This document shows, piece after piece, positions 1-7,565 of a DNA stretch of 64,000 bases. Position 1 is the first letter of the stretch. Each line of letters opens with the position of its first letter. Below the pieces are notes generated by a model. The model made no database searches. It was not told the origin of the DNA and saw only the letters and a program-made list of their open reading frames with translations. Position numbers and translations under genes: made by a program. The stretch lies in assembly GCA_944390015.1 (NCBI GenBank), contig CALXOL010000010.1, positions 1-64,000 of the forward strand, given 5' to 3'. The DNA is from an uncultured Spirochaetaceae bacterium. Its GTDB lineage: Bacteria; Spirochaetota; Spirochaetia; Sphaerochaetales; Sphaerochaetaceae.

Positions 1-2
1 AA

Positions 3-32
3 AACGGCATCTGAATTACTCAGCATGCCGTT
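3..32 (+). terminator. Terminator-like hairpin (repeat unit A, copy 1)
   Basis: AACGGCAT (3-10) pairs with ATGCCGTT (25-32). CTGA (11-14) and TCAG (20-23) extend the stem past a one-base bulge, and a T-rich run follows. It would fit a rho-independent terminator of a gene left of the window. A related hairpin lies at 2313-2339, on the other side of the regulator gene. Stem and T-run are visible; function is inferred. Confidence 0.5.
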
Positions 33-187
33 CTTTCTTAGACTTTCCGTAAAAGGAAATATTCCGTAATACGTGAGTTTTACAAGTATCTATAAAAGCC
101 CGATATAAGAATCATGTAGTAATTCGTTAAATCGTAAGGAGTTGCTACATGATTTTTTATTGGTATCATCAAAACAAAATCAGCTAA

Positions 188-227
188 ATGAACGACATCT
201 TTACGCTATGAACGACAACTTTAGTAT
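188..227 (+). repeat. Tandem pair of 20-bp repeats (copy 1)
   Basis: Two units with a 20-bp period start at 188 and 208 (ATGAACGACATCTTTA and ATGAACGACAACTTTA). A second pair with the same period and similar sequence starts at 2162 and 2182. The pairs bracket the AlbA_2 regulator. I cannot assign a function; protein-binding sites or remnants of a duplicated boundary are possible. Confidence 0.45.
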
Positions 228-284
228 TTGTAGCATTGGCTTTAAAATGGTTTTCTTTGAAAATCTTGAGTAGGAAGTGTTTAA

Positions 285-401
285 ATGCGGTTCCGCTTCC
301 CCTACACTTTTTTCAAAAGAAAAGCCAAAAACGGCAAAAACATATACTATTTCCGTGTCTGGGATGATACCAGGCATGTAAGGGTCTCAAAAAACAGCTG
401 A
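285..401 (+). pseudogene. Short fragment resembling a tyrosine-integrase N-terminus
   Basis: A 38-codon reading frame starts at ATG 285 and stops at TGA 399-401. The product is basic and aromatic, with a KNGKNIYYFRVWDD stretch that resembles the arm-binding beta-hairpin at the start of phage- and transposon-type tyrosine integrases. Nothing downstream resembles the core or catalytic domain, so if the match is right this is only a stub. It lies in the gene-poor region beside a truncated Fic gene and duplicated repeats, consistent with debris of a mobile element. The family call rests on a short motif. Confidence 0.3.
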
Positions 402-439
402 CTGAATTTTTCCAATAGGCTGTGCAGCATATCGTTTAT

Positions 440-1780
440 TTATAATGATATATAGTTGGTGCCTCTGCCTTTTCCATTCTGCTTTAGCAGATTGTTTTTT
501 ACCAGCTTTTTCAGTACTCTGGCAGCAGTGGAGATACTCACTTTGAGCAGTCCTATGACTTCATTTCTTGTAACAGCACCATGTGTCCGGGCATATTCCA
601 GCACTTTTTCTTCTCCGGCACTTAATGGCGTGCCAACAGGAGTATGTGCGGATGGCTCTGCTGGAAGAACAGATTCAGCGTCTTTTTCATATTTGGCGTT
701 AATATTCGGCAGTATGATCTTAAAGGCGTTTTTTGTAGTTTCAATCACAGGCTTTTCCACCATGCCTTCGTATGCCTTCATAATTTTTCCCATTCCGGTA
801 CCATAAGCCTCAATCAAATGTAAACGATAAAACACATTCGCAAGGTCCTGGTTCCGGCATACGGAAATACCTATCATAATATCTTCCAGGTCAATTCCCG
901 GCATCAATCCGCCAATGGACACAAATTCAATCCTGTCCGCATAAATACTAATAAGTGCGCTGGCACTAAAGGAATAATCCCGGTGGACCAGCAGATTCAG
1001 CAATGCTTCCCGGACAGCGATTTCAGGGTAATCCCGGACATCGATCCTTAGCAGTTTTTCTATGGTTGCACGGGTCTGATTGCGGAAGTCAATAAAATCA
1101 TACACTTCGTTCATCTGGCGCAGCAGCGACCCGCGAAATTCCCGGCGGTCTTTAAATACCGTCTGGTCTGTGCCCTGAAAAACTGCGACCTTAATCGTAT
1201 GGACGCATTGGTCGGACAGAAGAAGCCCTAAGTTGCTATAAAGGTTATCCTGATCGACCAGCTTCAAAGTACGCATTTGCTGCGGACCAAATTCTACATT
1301 CCGAAGGTCAAATTCTTTTTTCGCAACTTCAAATGTGAGTTCCTGGTTCAGAGAGCGCATGGCTTCAAAGCGGTCCCCATCCGTTTCTTTAATCATACGG
1401 CGGATTGCCGTATCCGTAGCAGGAACCGAAGAATAACCCTGCCTAACATAGACGCCTTCTGGCCGCATCCCTTTTTTTGCAAGATAATAAGGCCGGTCTG
1501 TTCCGCGCTGAATATCTACAGCAACAATGTCTTTTCCATTTTCTTCAATCGTCTTGTAATGCACGAACATTGTTATATCCGGCTTGATGGCATCCCGTAC
1601 CATATTGCTGATTTGCAAAGATACACCGTCCGGGTCATCCACTCCGACTACCGTGCCGTCATCCTGGACGCCAATGTAAAGTTGTCCGCCGTCACAGTTA
1701 GCAAAAGCAATGATCTCTTTTTTGATTTCGTCCACAACAACTTCTTTCAGTTCTATGGTCTCACTTTCCCGAAAAAGCAT
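440..1780 (-). CDS. AlbA_2 (Schlafen-like) ATP-binding transcriptional regulator
   Basis: 446 aa. The N-terminus (about 1-120) has the ESETIELKE...FANCDGGQLYIGVQDDG pattern of the AlbA_2/AAA_4 divergent domain. The middle (about 240-350) has the REALLNLLVHRDYS and IEAYGTGMGKI elements of the HATPase_c_4 domain. The last 70 residues look like a winged helix (VTRNEVIGLLKVSISTAARVLKKLV). Such proteins are presumed DNA-binding regulators; the ligand is unknown. AGGAG sits upstream of ATG 1780. The gene stands alone in an AT-rich, gene-poor segment and its sequence style is Firmicutes-like, so lateral acquisition is likely. Autoregulation is suggested by the repeats in its promoter. Confidence 0.8.
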   Translation of the reverse strand: MLFRESETIELKEVVVDEIKKEIIAFANCDGGQLYIGVQDDGTVVGVDDPDGVSLQISNMVRDAIKPDITMFVHYKTIEENGKDIVAVDIQRGTDRPYYLAKKGMRPEGVYVRQGYSSVPATDTAIRRMIKETDGDRFEAMRSLNQELTFEVAKKEFDLRNVEFGPQQMRTLKLVDQDNLYSNLGLLLSDQCVHTIKVAVFQGTDQTVFKDRREFRGSLLRQMNEVYDFIDFRNQTRATIEKLLRIDVRDYPEIAVREALLNLLVHRDYSFSASALISIYADRIEFVSIGGLMPGIDLEDIMIGISVCRNQDLANVFYRLHLIEAYGTGMGKIMKAYEGMVEKPVIETTKNAFKIILPNINAKYEKDAESVLPAEPSAHTPVGTPLSAGEEKVLEYARTHGAVTRNEVIGLLKVSISTAARVLKKLVKNNLLKQNGKGRGTNYISL

Positions 1781-1813
1781 ACTGCCATCTCCTTCATTCT
1801 TATTAACGCTCCT

Positions 1814-1890
1814 ATTATAGCAAATCGGTTCAATCGTATCAACGAATCTGAACCGATTATGAGTCGATTATGAACCGATTACGAACCGAT
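1814..1890 (-). promoter_or_regulatory. Promoter with four tandem 11-bp operator repeats
   Basis: Minus-strand -35 TTGATA (1837-1842), a 17-bp spacer and -10 TATAAT (1814-1819) form a near-consensus sigma-70 promoter for the regulator gene. Just upstream, four contiguous 11-bp units (1847-1857, 1858-1868, 1869-1879, 1880-1890) read ATCGGTTCnnA on the minus strand; the second in plus-strand order is degenerate (ATCGACTC). An inverted copy (ATCGGTTCA on plus, 1824-1832) sits in the -35/-10 spacer. The arrangement fits cooperative binding by the regulator itself. Confidence 0.75.
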
Positions 1891-2161
1891 ACTTTTATGA
1901 GGTCCACAAAAACGGGTGCATTGCAGCAACCTTTTAACACAGAAAAGGTGCTTTCCCGCTCATAATATTGTCATATCCAATCGTTTCTATCAGAGAATCG
2001 GCAAGAGGACTCCATTCTCTTCAGGGTGAAGAAAAAAGCAAGAGAAAAATGATGAGGAATTGTATCATGACTTGTGTTTTTGTGTTATTATCTTTGTAAG
2101 ATTGTTCATGATTAAAGAGCATCAAAATATAACCACTTCAAATATTTATAAGGTTTACATT
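1891..2161. other. Gene-free stretch
   Basis: Between the regulator's operator array and the second repeat pair I see no reading frame with recognisable content and no clear RNA structure. The DNA is AT-rich, like the rest of the first 3 kb. Confidence 0.5.
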
Positions 2162-2201
2162 ATGAATGACACCTTTAGAACATGAATGATAAATATACTA
2201 T
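2162..2201 (+). repeat. Tandem pair of 20-bp repeats (copy 2)
   Basis: ATGAATGACACCTTTA at 2162 and the more diverged ATGAATGATAAATATA at 2182 keep the 20-bp period of the pair at 188-227. Copy 1 and copy 2 are about 2 kb apart and flank the regulator gene. Confidence 0.4.
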
Positions 2202-2312
2202 ATTAATAACGATTTAACAAATTATTCATTGGCAAGTGAAAAGTGCAACATTTTTCAATTCCCGCTTGCCCGATTAATCTGATTTTTGGTTAATCTAACC
2301 TCGAGACAAAAT

Positions 2313-2339
2313 ACGGCATTCTGATATCCAGGGTGCCGA
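2313..2339. repeat. Hairpin related to the one at 3-32 (repeat unit A, copy 2)
   Basis: ACGGCA (2313-2318) and TGCCG (2334-2338) form the stem. The sequence aligns with 3-32 (ACGGCAT, CTGA, CAG and TGCCG in the same order). An AT-rich run follows. It could be a terminator. The likeness to copy 1 suggests duplicated flanks around the regulator. Confidence 0.4.
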
Positions 2340-2420
2340 TTATTATAAAAAAAATCAGAATAAGCCCATTCATTTTTGAGAAATCTCACTCATTAACCGT
2401 AAAAATAAAGGAGACACCAT

Positions 2421-2741
2421 TTAGATACGTACATATCCCGTATGAGGGCCAGAGTCAACCTTTGCTATATAGCCACTTTTCACTAAGGCTGTTAATGTGC
2501 GTTCAACCGTAACCTTGCTTATGTCCGGGTATAATTCCGTGATTTCTTTCTTTGTGACTTTACCTACCTTTTTATCAAACACGGCTTTAATACGCTCTGG
2601 TTTAGAAAGTTTATGGTACTTAAGGTGTTCTACACGGTTTTCAAATTCATTATAGGCTTTCAACATAATTCCCAAGTAGTATTTCACAAAAGGCTCATAA
2701 CTGTTGTTACATTCGTGCCACCCAGAAGAACTTGCCTGCAA
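2421..2741 (-). pseudogene. C-terminal fragment of a Fic-family protein
   Basis: About 106 aa, with only a TTG near the 5' end and no convincing ribosome-binding site. SSGWHECNNSYEPFVKYYLGI is the segment that follows the Fic catalytic core in many Fic/DOC proteins. The C-terminal half is a winged helix (VTKKEITELYPDISKVTVERTLTALVK as the recognition region, about residues 62-90). The catalytic HPFxxGNG motif and everything before it are missing, and the upstream frame meets a stop by about 2805. I read it as a broken gene; a short expressed DNA-binding remnant cannot be excluded. Confidence 0.65.
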
Positions 2742-2744
2742 GGA

Positions 2745-2777
2745 ATCTCCTTCATTTAGACACGAAATGAAGGAGAT
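2745..2777. repeat. Perfect 13-bp inverted repeat at the Fic break point
   Basis: ATCTCCTTCATTT (2745-2757) and AAATGAAGGAGAT (2765-2777) are exact reverse complements around a 7-nt loop. It lies where homology to Fic proteins ends. No T-run follows on either strand, so it is not an obvious terminator. It may mark the recombination end point or be an inverted duplication of a ribosome-binding region. Confidence 0.6.
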
Positions 2778-3111
2778 ATCAATGCGAATGATGAAGATGA
2801 TTTTTCAATTCATTTTGCACATTATGTTAAAATGCTATATTTCCCCCTACTTCCGCCAGCTTTAACGTGCAGATTTCATAGTTGAGAGAAAAGTTTTTGC
2901 CTCCTATGATACCTCAATGTAAGAATGGTTAGTATTAAAATCTTACTACATTCTTTTTGTACAACACCTATGGTATGGATCTGGATTTGGAAGGTAAGGA
3001 AGCAGTATGCTTTTTAAGTAGGCATGTAACAAAATCTTTTACCTGTTGTTTAAAAACTGTTAATGTATATTATATTTAATATAACTTTGTTTTAAGTGAG
3101 AATATCTTAAT
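2778..3111. other. Gene-free stretch before the glycosyltransferase
   Basis: AT-rich DNA with no supported gene. A short open stretch around 2965-3065 is not recognisable. The last 60 bases are very AT-rich and probably hold the promoter of the next gene, but I cannot choose a single -35/-10 pair. Confidence 0.4.
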
Positions 3112-4371
3112 ATGAGAATTGCCTTTGGATTTGATATATTCTACCCTGAGACCAACGGGGTTATAACAGCTACAATAAATCTTGCAAATAATCTAATAGA
3201 GAGGGGACACGAGGTTTATTTCTTCGTTCCCAAAGAGCATGAGTTTAATGAGAATACCATAGAGAAAGGGATACACATCATACATGTAAAAAATGTTCCA
3301 GCTTGGATCTATAAAGGTTTGAAACTGTTCCCTATCCAGGGATGGTATCTCCAGAAATACTTCAAGAAGTATCATTTTGATATCGTACACAATACCAGTC
3401 CATGGTTGATGGGACAAGCTCTTAACCATACAGCCAGGAGATATCATGTACCTGTTGTTGCTACACATCACACCCTGATAGATCAGCCTACATATATAAA
3501 ATATGCGTTAAAGATTGATGCACTTGCCAATGCGGCAACTGAAGCGATATGGCCTGTCGTACTACGCCCTTTCTTTCGTCTCACATGGCTTATAACTGCA
3601 CCGAACAGGCATACATGCAAACAGCTCAAGGAGAAGAATCCTGATAAGGATGTAAGATTCGTATCCAATGGAATAGACATCTCAAGATTTGATGAGAATC
3701 GCCCACTACTTCCCCTACCAGATGGCATTCCAGCCTCATTCCTTGGAGATAAGACATTCCTCTTCATAGGTCGCCTAGGTTATGAGAAATCATTGGATGT
3801 CGCAATTGCGGCTTTCGCAGAATGCCATGAGAAAAACAAGGATGCAAAATTCCTGATTATCGGACAGGGACCAGCAGAACATGATCTTAAGGCACAGGCA
3901 AAAAACCTTGGCCTTACGGAAAATGAGATCCTATTTACAGGTCTTGTGCCTAATGACGAAATAATCGGCTCGAGAGTAATAAACAAAACCCTCTGCTTCG
4001 TAACAGCAAGTATATCGGAAAACCAGGCCATGACTGTAATCGAGGCCTTATGTTCCGGATCTGCCGTTATATGTGCGGATGTTGAGAGCATGACGGATCT
4101 GGTATCAGAGAATCAAGGATGGTATTTTAAAAGTGGAAACAGCCATGATATGGCTCAGAAGATGGACTACGTTCTTAACCATATTGATGAAGTAAGAGAG
4201 AAAAGGGAAAACGCATTAGAAAGCAAAAATCGATTTGATGGAAGAATAGTGGCTCAGCAGTTTGAAGATATATATAAGGAACTCATACAGAAGGGTAAAG
4301 ATGGCTATTACGTTCCAGGTGGGGAAAAAAGAGCAAGAAAATATCTTAAATCTAAAGAAAAGAAAGGCTAA
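3112..4371 (+). CDS. GT4-family glycosyltransferase, glycolipid-synthase-like
   Basis: 419 aa, GT-B fold. The N-terminal domain starts MRIAFGFDIFYPETNGV, with the PETNG...LANNLIERGHEV pattern of GT4 enzymes such as diacylglycerol glucosyltransferases and mannosyltransferases. The C-terminal domain has GRLGYEKSLDVAIAAF and the EX7E-type SISENQAMTVIEALCSG (near residues 302-318), which binds the nucleotide sugar. No signal peptide, so it probably works at the inner membrane face. The ribosome-binding site is weak. Its 3' end overlaps the convergent DUF2974 gene by 4 bp. The acceptor is not predictable; a membrane glycolipid is the usual role for this subgroup. Confidence 0.8.
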   Translation: MRIAFGFDIFYPETNGVITATINLANNLIERGHEVYFFVPKEHEFNENTIEKGIHIIHVKNVPAWIYKGLKLFPIQGWYLQKYFKKYHFDIVHNTSPWLMGQALNHTARRYHVPVVATHHTLIDQPTYIKYALKIDALANAATEAIWPVVLRPFFRLTWLITAPNRHTCKQLKEKNPDKDVRFVSNGIDISRFDENRPLLPLPDGIPASFLGDKTFLFIGRLGYEKSLDVAIAAFAECHEKNKDAKFLIIGQGPAEHDLKAQAKNLGLTENEILFTGLVPNDEIIGSRVINKTLCFVTASISENQAMTVIEALCSGSAVICADVESMTDLVSENQGWYFKSGNSHDMAQKMDYVLNHIDEVREKRENALESKNRFDGRIVAQQFEDIYKELIQKGKDGYYVPGGEKRARKYLKSKEKKG

Positions 4372-5462
4372 TTTCCTATCAGCTTAACATCGTCTTTCTT
4401 AGCAACCTGTTCTTTTGTAGCTTGGATAAGCTTTACAACTACCTTCTTCATCACAGCCTTCTCTTTCGGATCCAGAGAGCGATAGATTTTGATGACTTCA
4501 GGTGTTCTGAATATTATCTCAAAACTGGAGCCGGAGAAATTCTCAACCCCGATACCCGAAAGACATTTAAAAGAAGCATCGACAAACCCTGCACGCTCTT
4601 CTCTCGTAGCACTCTTAAGCCACGTTGAGATCACACGTTCAAACAGGATTGAATTAGGCGTTCTCTCCTCGACGAACTTTAGATTCGGCCCGTCAAAGAC
4701 CCAAGTGTAGGGATCATGCTGGAAAATAAGGCGTGCGGTTGATTCAACAATATGGTAATCATCGCTATGCTCCATTATCATACCGATGATTGAAGCCCTG
4801 GGAACAAGAGTTACAGTCCTATCTGCTATCAGATGAAAAGTCTCATGTGTCCTGTTTTCCTCATTAAACCCAGGCCCATCGTTATTAAATACTGCTATGA
4901 TTCTCTTTCTTATGCTCTCACTTACGTTTGCAGCGGCATATATTGAGAGGTTTCCACCCTTGCTATGCCCAGTAAGGAGAAGAGAGCCACTATATCGCCT
5001 GGCTATCTTGTTCAGGTACTTCAAAGCCTCCGCCTGGGATGGGACTTCTGGCTCATATGCCATATCGAAATCTTCCTTCCAACCGGTGACGGTATTATCC
5101 GTTCCCCGGTAGACTATAAGTTTTGACCTCTTTAAATGAACAGTGAAAGCAAAAAACTGTTTTAAACCCTTATCAAAATGCTCTTCAATATCGCTGATAT
5201 AAAGAGAAGAGAAACGAGGCGCGTTCATTATCGCCTCCACGAGCTTATAATCGTTCTTAACTCTGAAATTCTCTGGTTTATAGTTTATTTTAAGAAGACG
5301 TTCTGTAGCTTCCTTGATTGTTATCTTCTCATCGCTCTTTACATAAGGACCGAAATTCGCATAGGAAAGCGTAGCTAATATAAGCTGGTCTTCTAAAGTA
5401 AAGGGGAGAATGGATAACTCCAAATCTCCCCTCCATTTAATATAAGTAAACAGGTTGTCCAC
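4368..5462 (-). CDS. DUF2974 (Mbeg1-like) alpha/beta-hydrolase protein
   Basis: 364 aa. The start NLFTYIKWRGDLELSILPF is the hallmark N-terminus of the Mbeg1-like family. A lipase-type nucleophile elbow, GHSKGG, sits at residues 165-170 (Ser167), after the strand KLIVYRGTDN. Family members are uncharacterised lipase-like hydrolases. The start is GTG 5462, directly after the stop codon of the upstream outer-membrane gene and with no Shine-Dalgarno sequence, so translation probably depends on re-initiation. No signal peptide was seen. The substrate is unknown. Confidence 0.75.
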   Translation of the reverse strand: MDNLFTYIKWRGDLELSILPFTLEDQLILATLSYANFGPYVKSDEKITIKEATERLLKINYKPENFRVKNDYKLVEAIMNAPRFSSLYISDIEEHFDKGLKQFFAFTVHLKRSKLIVYRGTDNTVTGWKEDFDMAYEPEVPSQAEALKYLNKIARRYSGSLLLTGHSKGGNLSIYAAANVSESIRKRIIAVFNNDGPGFNEENRTHETFHLIADRTVTLVPRASIIGMIMEHSDDYHIVESTARLIFQHDPYTWVFDGPNLKFVEERTPNSILFERVISTWLKSATREERAGFVDASFKCLSGIGVENFSGSSFEIIFRTPEVIKIYRSLDPKEKAVMKKVVVKLIQATKEQVAKKDDVKLIGN

Positions 5463-6602
5463 TTAGAAAGTGAATCCGAATACTACAGATGCATCAAGCT
5501 CATTATTCTCATAGTTTGGAATCATAACCTTATAAACGGCATCAACACCAAGTGAGAATACAGATCCCATGTAGAACTTCATTCCAACATTTGCAGCTCC
5601 AAATGCCGCAAGCTCAATATTTGCTTCTTCGAATGCAAAGTTATATGCAGGGTAATCAATAGGATCATTAATTGCACCAAACAGAACGGCAGCACCACCA
5701 CCGAGACCGAATGAGAAGTCAGCAATTCCTGCTCTTGCATCAAGAGTGAAGAGGAGCGTTGCGTTAACATCGTGGTAGTAATTCTCTGCAAGATTTACGA
5801 TTCTATCCCAATTCCAGTTCCAGAATGCAAGCTTGCTTCCTGTTACGCCTTCAAACAATAGTTTGGAGAAACCGCCATCCGCATACTGAGTAGAACCAAC
5901 ATCGAGGCGTAATCCTAATCCAGAATTCTCAGAGAATGCGATAACATTATCGAAATCAAGGCTGATACCAGCACCAACGCCAATAGGATTGAGCATAGTA
6001 TTTGTTCCCCAATCGAAGTTCATAACAACATATGGTCTGAAGAGTAATGAGAACTCAAGAGGAGCCTTTGCACTCTTTTCCTCTACAGGAGCAACCGGTG
6101 CAACCTCAATAACTGCCTCTTCTTCAACGACAGCCTCCTCTACTGGCTCAGCTACCACCTCTTCCTCTTCTACTACAACTTCTTCTACTGGTTCCTCTAC
6201 TACGACCTCTTCTACTACGACCTCTTCTACTACAGGCTCTTCAACAACAACCTCTTCGACAGGCTCTTCGATGACTGCTACTTCCTCTTCTACTACAGGC
6301 TCAGTGACTAAGAGAGCCTCAGCTGTAGCACTGGCAGTCTCAGACCAGTTAACGCCATCATAGCTTCTCTCAAGATAGAGAGTATAATCCTGATATGGAT
6401 CAAGGCCTTCCGCTACATAAGTTGCAGTATCGCCAGAGACGACGGTCCAACCATCCTCATCTGTACCATTAAGCTGATAGCGGTAGTAATTTACCTCTGG
6501 ATCATCTAACAGCCACTCCCATGTAACACTCATCTCCTGGGCTGAAAACAGCATAGAGACGGAAAGCAACATGACGGAAAGAATCAATAGAACTTTTCTC
6601 AT
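5463..6602 (-). CDS. Outer-membrane protein with Fn3-like domain and acidic Val/Glu linker
   Basis: 379 aa. A signal peptide (MRKVLLILSVMLLSVSMLFS, cut near residue 21) is followed by a fibronectin-III-like domain (about 25-95; VTWEWLLDDPEVNYYRYQL through YLERSYDG). Residues about 98-175 are almost only Glu, Val and Pro, in repeats such as VEEPVVEEVVVEE. The rest looks like a transmembrane barrel, with alternating hydrophobic strands and the aromatic end VVFGFTF. The linker could span the periplasm or bind cations. The gene is followed without a gap by the DUF2974 gene. Function is unknown; an adhesin or porin-like envelope role is only a guess. Confidence 0.7.
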   Translation of the reverse strand: MRKVLLILSVMLLSVSMLFSAQEMSVTWEWLLDDPEVNYYRYQLNGTDEDGWTVVSGDTATYVAEGLDPYQDYTLYLERSYDGVNWSETASATAEALLVTEPVVEEEVAVIEEPVEEVVVEEPVVEEVVVEEVVVEEPVEEVVVEEEEVVAEPVEEAVVEEEAVIEVAPVAPVEEKSAKAPLEFSLLFRPYVVMNFDWGTNTMLNPIGVGAGISLDFDNVIAFSENSGLGLRLDVGSTQYADGGFSKLLFEGVTGSKLAFWNWNWDRIVNLAENYYHDVNATLLFTLDARAGIADFSFGLGGGAAVLFGAINDPIDYPAYNFAFEEANIELAAFGAANVGMKFYMGSVFSLGVDAVYKVMIPNYENNELDASVVFGFTF

Positions 6603-6689
6603 AATTTATTTGGCGCAGAAACCATCAGCTTCGGCTGATGGAGGAATCCGCCCTTCCTCCTAAAAATTAGATTCTCCTTTTCTAAGCAT
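6603..6689 (-). promoter_or_regulatory. Structured 5' leader with short upstream ORF
   Basis: On the minus strand a 9-codon frame MLRKGESNF (6689-6660) ends in a TAG that overlaps AGGAGG (6656-6661). That AGGAGG is about 55 nt before ATG 6602, and no ribosome-binding site lies next to the ATG. GGAGGAA can pair with TTCCTCC around 7 nt, and directly after it CCATCAGC pairs with GCTGATGG around CGAA (6624-6643). The two stacked hairpins could bring the distant AGGAGG near the start or control access. A promoter farther up (TAGAAT, 6719-6724) is weak. Confidence 0.5.
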
Positions 6690-6989
6690 GGTGAGAGCAA
6701 CGCAAACACCATAACTCTATTCTAGAACGAAATAAAGAAAATTGCATTCTTTTTTTGTCCTAATTAATCATAAGAGATTTTTAAGTGTTGAAATCCAAAA
6801 ATCCCCCATAATTATTTATAAAACGATTTTAACCAAAAGAGGTAACACTATCAAGGAAAAAATTGCTCTTTTAAGATTCTCACCTCCAAAGATTTCTGAA
6901 AACTTATTATGACATCCTATTTTCATAGAGCACTACTCTGCTTCTTCCCTCTGTTCCTAAAGCTCCTTTTAACTGCTATACTTTCCTTT
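6690..6989. other. Divergent intergenic region
   Basis: AT-rich DNA between the outer-membrane gene (minus) and the LOG-family gene (plus). For the plus strand, TATACT (6977-6982) lies 7 nt before ATG 6990 with a poor -35 (TTCCTA, 6954-6959). For the minus strand, TAGAAT (6719-6724) is a possible -10. No RNA gene was recognised. Confidence 0.35.
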
Positions 6990-7565
6990 ATGAACAAAAT
7001 TAAAACAGTCTGTGTGTTCACAGGCTCCTCTTATGGAAACTGCGATATTTACAGAAAAGATGCCATCACTCTTGCTTCGATATTCAAAGAAAGCGACATC
7101 TCTCTCGTCTATGGAGGTGGTAACAAAGGTATAATGGGCGTGCTTGCAAAGGAATTAAAACGCCTGGGAGGGCACGTAATCGGGGTTCTTCCCAAAGCCA
7201 TGGATCTTCCATCAGTCAGAAGTGAGGATGTTGAGAGCCAGCTCATCATAGTTGACGGCATGCATGAGAGGAAGGAGAAGATGTATGCTCTCTCTGATGC
7301 GTTCATCGCACTTCCCGGTGGCATCGGAACGCTTGAGGAACTCAGCGAGATCTTCACCTGGCGTCAGCTTGGCTACCATAAGAAGAATGTGGCCTTGATG
7401 AATACTAGTGGTTATTATGACAGTCTGCTGGCATTCCTCCAGCACACGGTTGACGAAGGTTTCATGGATAAAAGCGTACTTGATGAACTCATCGTCATTA
7501 AGAATATAGAGGATACCATTCCTCTTCTTGAAAGAGATGTAAAGGAGCTTCCAGAAAAGTTATGA
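6990..7565 (+). CDS. LOG-family nucleotide phosphoribohydrolase (TIGR00730)
   Basis: 191 aa from ATG 6990, where homology starts (MNKIKTVCVFTGSSYGNC). A 27-codon upstream extension to 6909 is hydrophobic and unlike the family. The signature GGGNKGIMG and PGGIGTLEELSE are both present, giving the Rossmann-like fold that removes the base from nucleoside 5'-monophosphates (LOG/YgdH type). No Shine-Dalgarno sequence precedes the start, and TATACT is only 7 nt away, suggesting a leaderless mRNA. It overlaps the next gene by 4 bp, so the two are probably co-translated. Confidence 0.8.
   Translation: MNKIKTVCVFTGSSYGNCDIYRKDAITLASIFKESDISLVYGGGNKGIMGVLAKELKRLGGHVIGVLPKAMDLPSVRSEDVESQLIIVDGMHERKEKMYALSDAFIALPGGIGTLEELSEIFTWRQLGYHKKNVALMNTSGYYDSLLAFLQHTVDEGFMDKSVLDELIVIKNIEDTIPLLERDVKELPEKL

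Noticed and set aside
125-186. 12-codon frame MIFYWYHQNKIS after AAGGAG
   Set aside because: Too short, no homology and in debris DNA; a chance frame is more likely.
5989-6363. Plus-strand Thr/Ser-rich reading frame of 124 aa
   Set aside because: It is the reverse complement of the Glu/Val/Pro repeat tract of the outer-membrane protein; low complexity keeps the frame open. No start signal.
6909-6989. 27-codon hydrophobic N-terminal extension of the LOG protein as a signal peptide
   Set aside because: LOG enzymes are cytosolic and homology starts at Met 6990; the extension lacks a ribosome-binding site.
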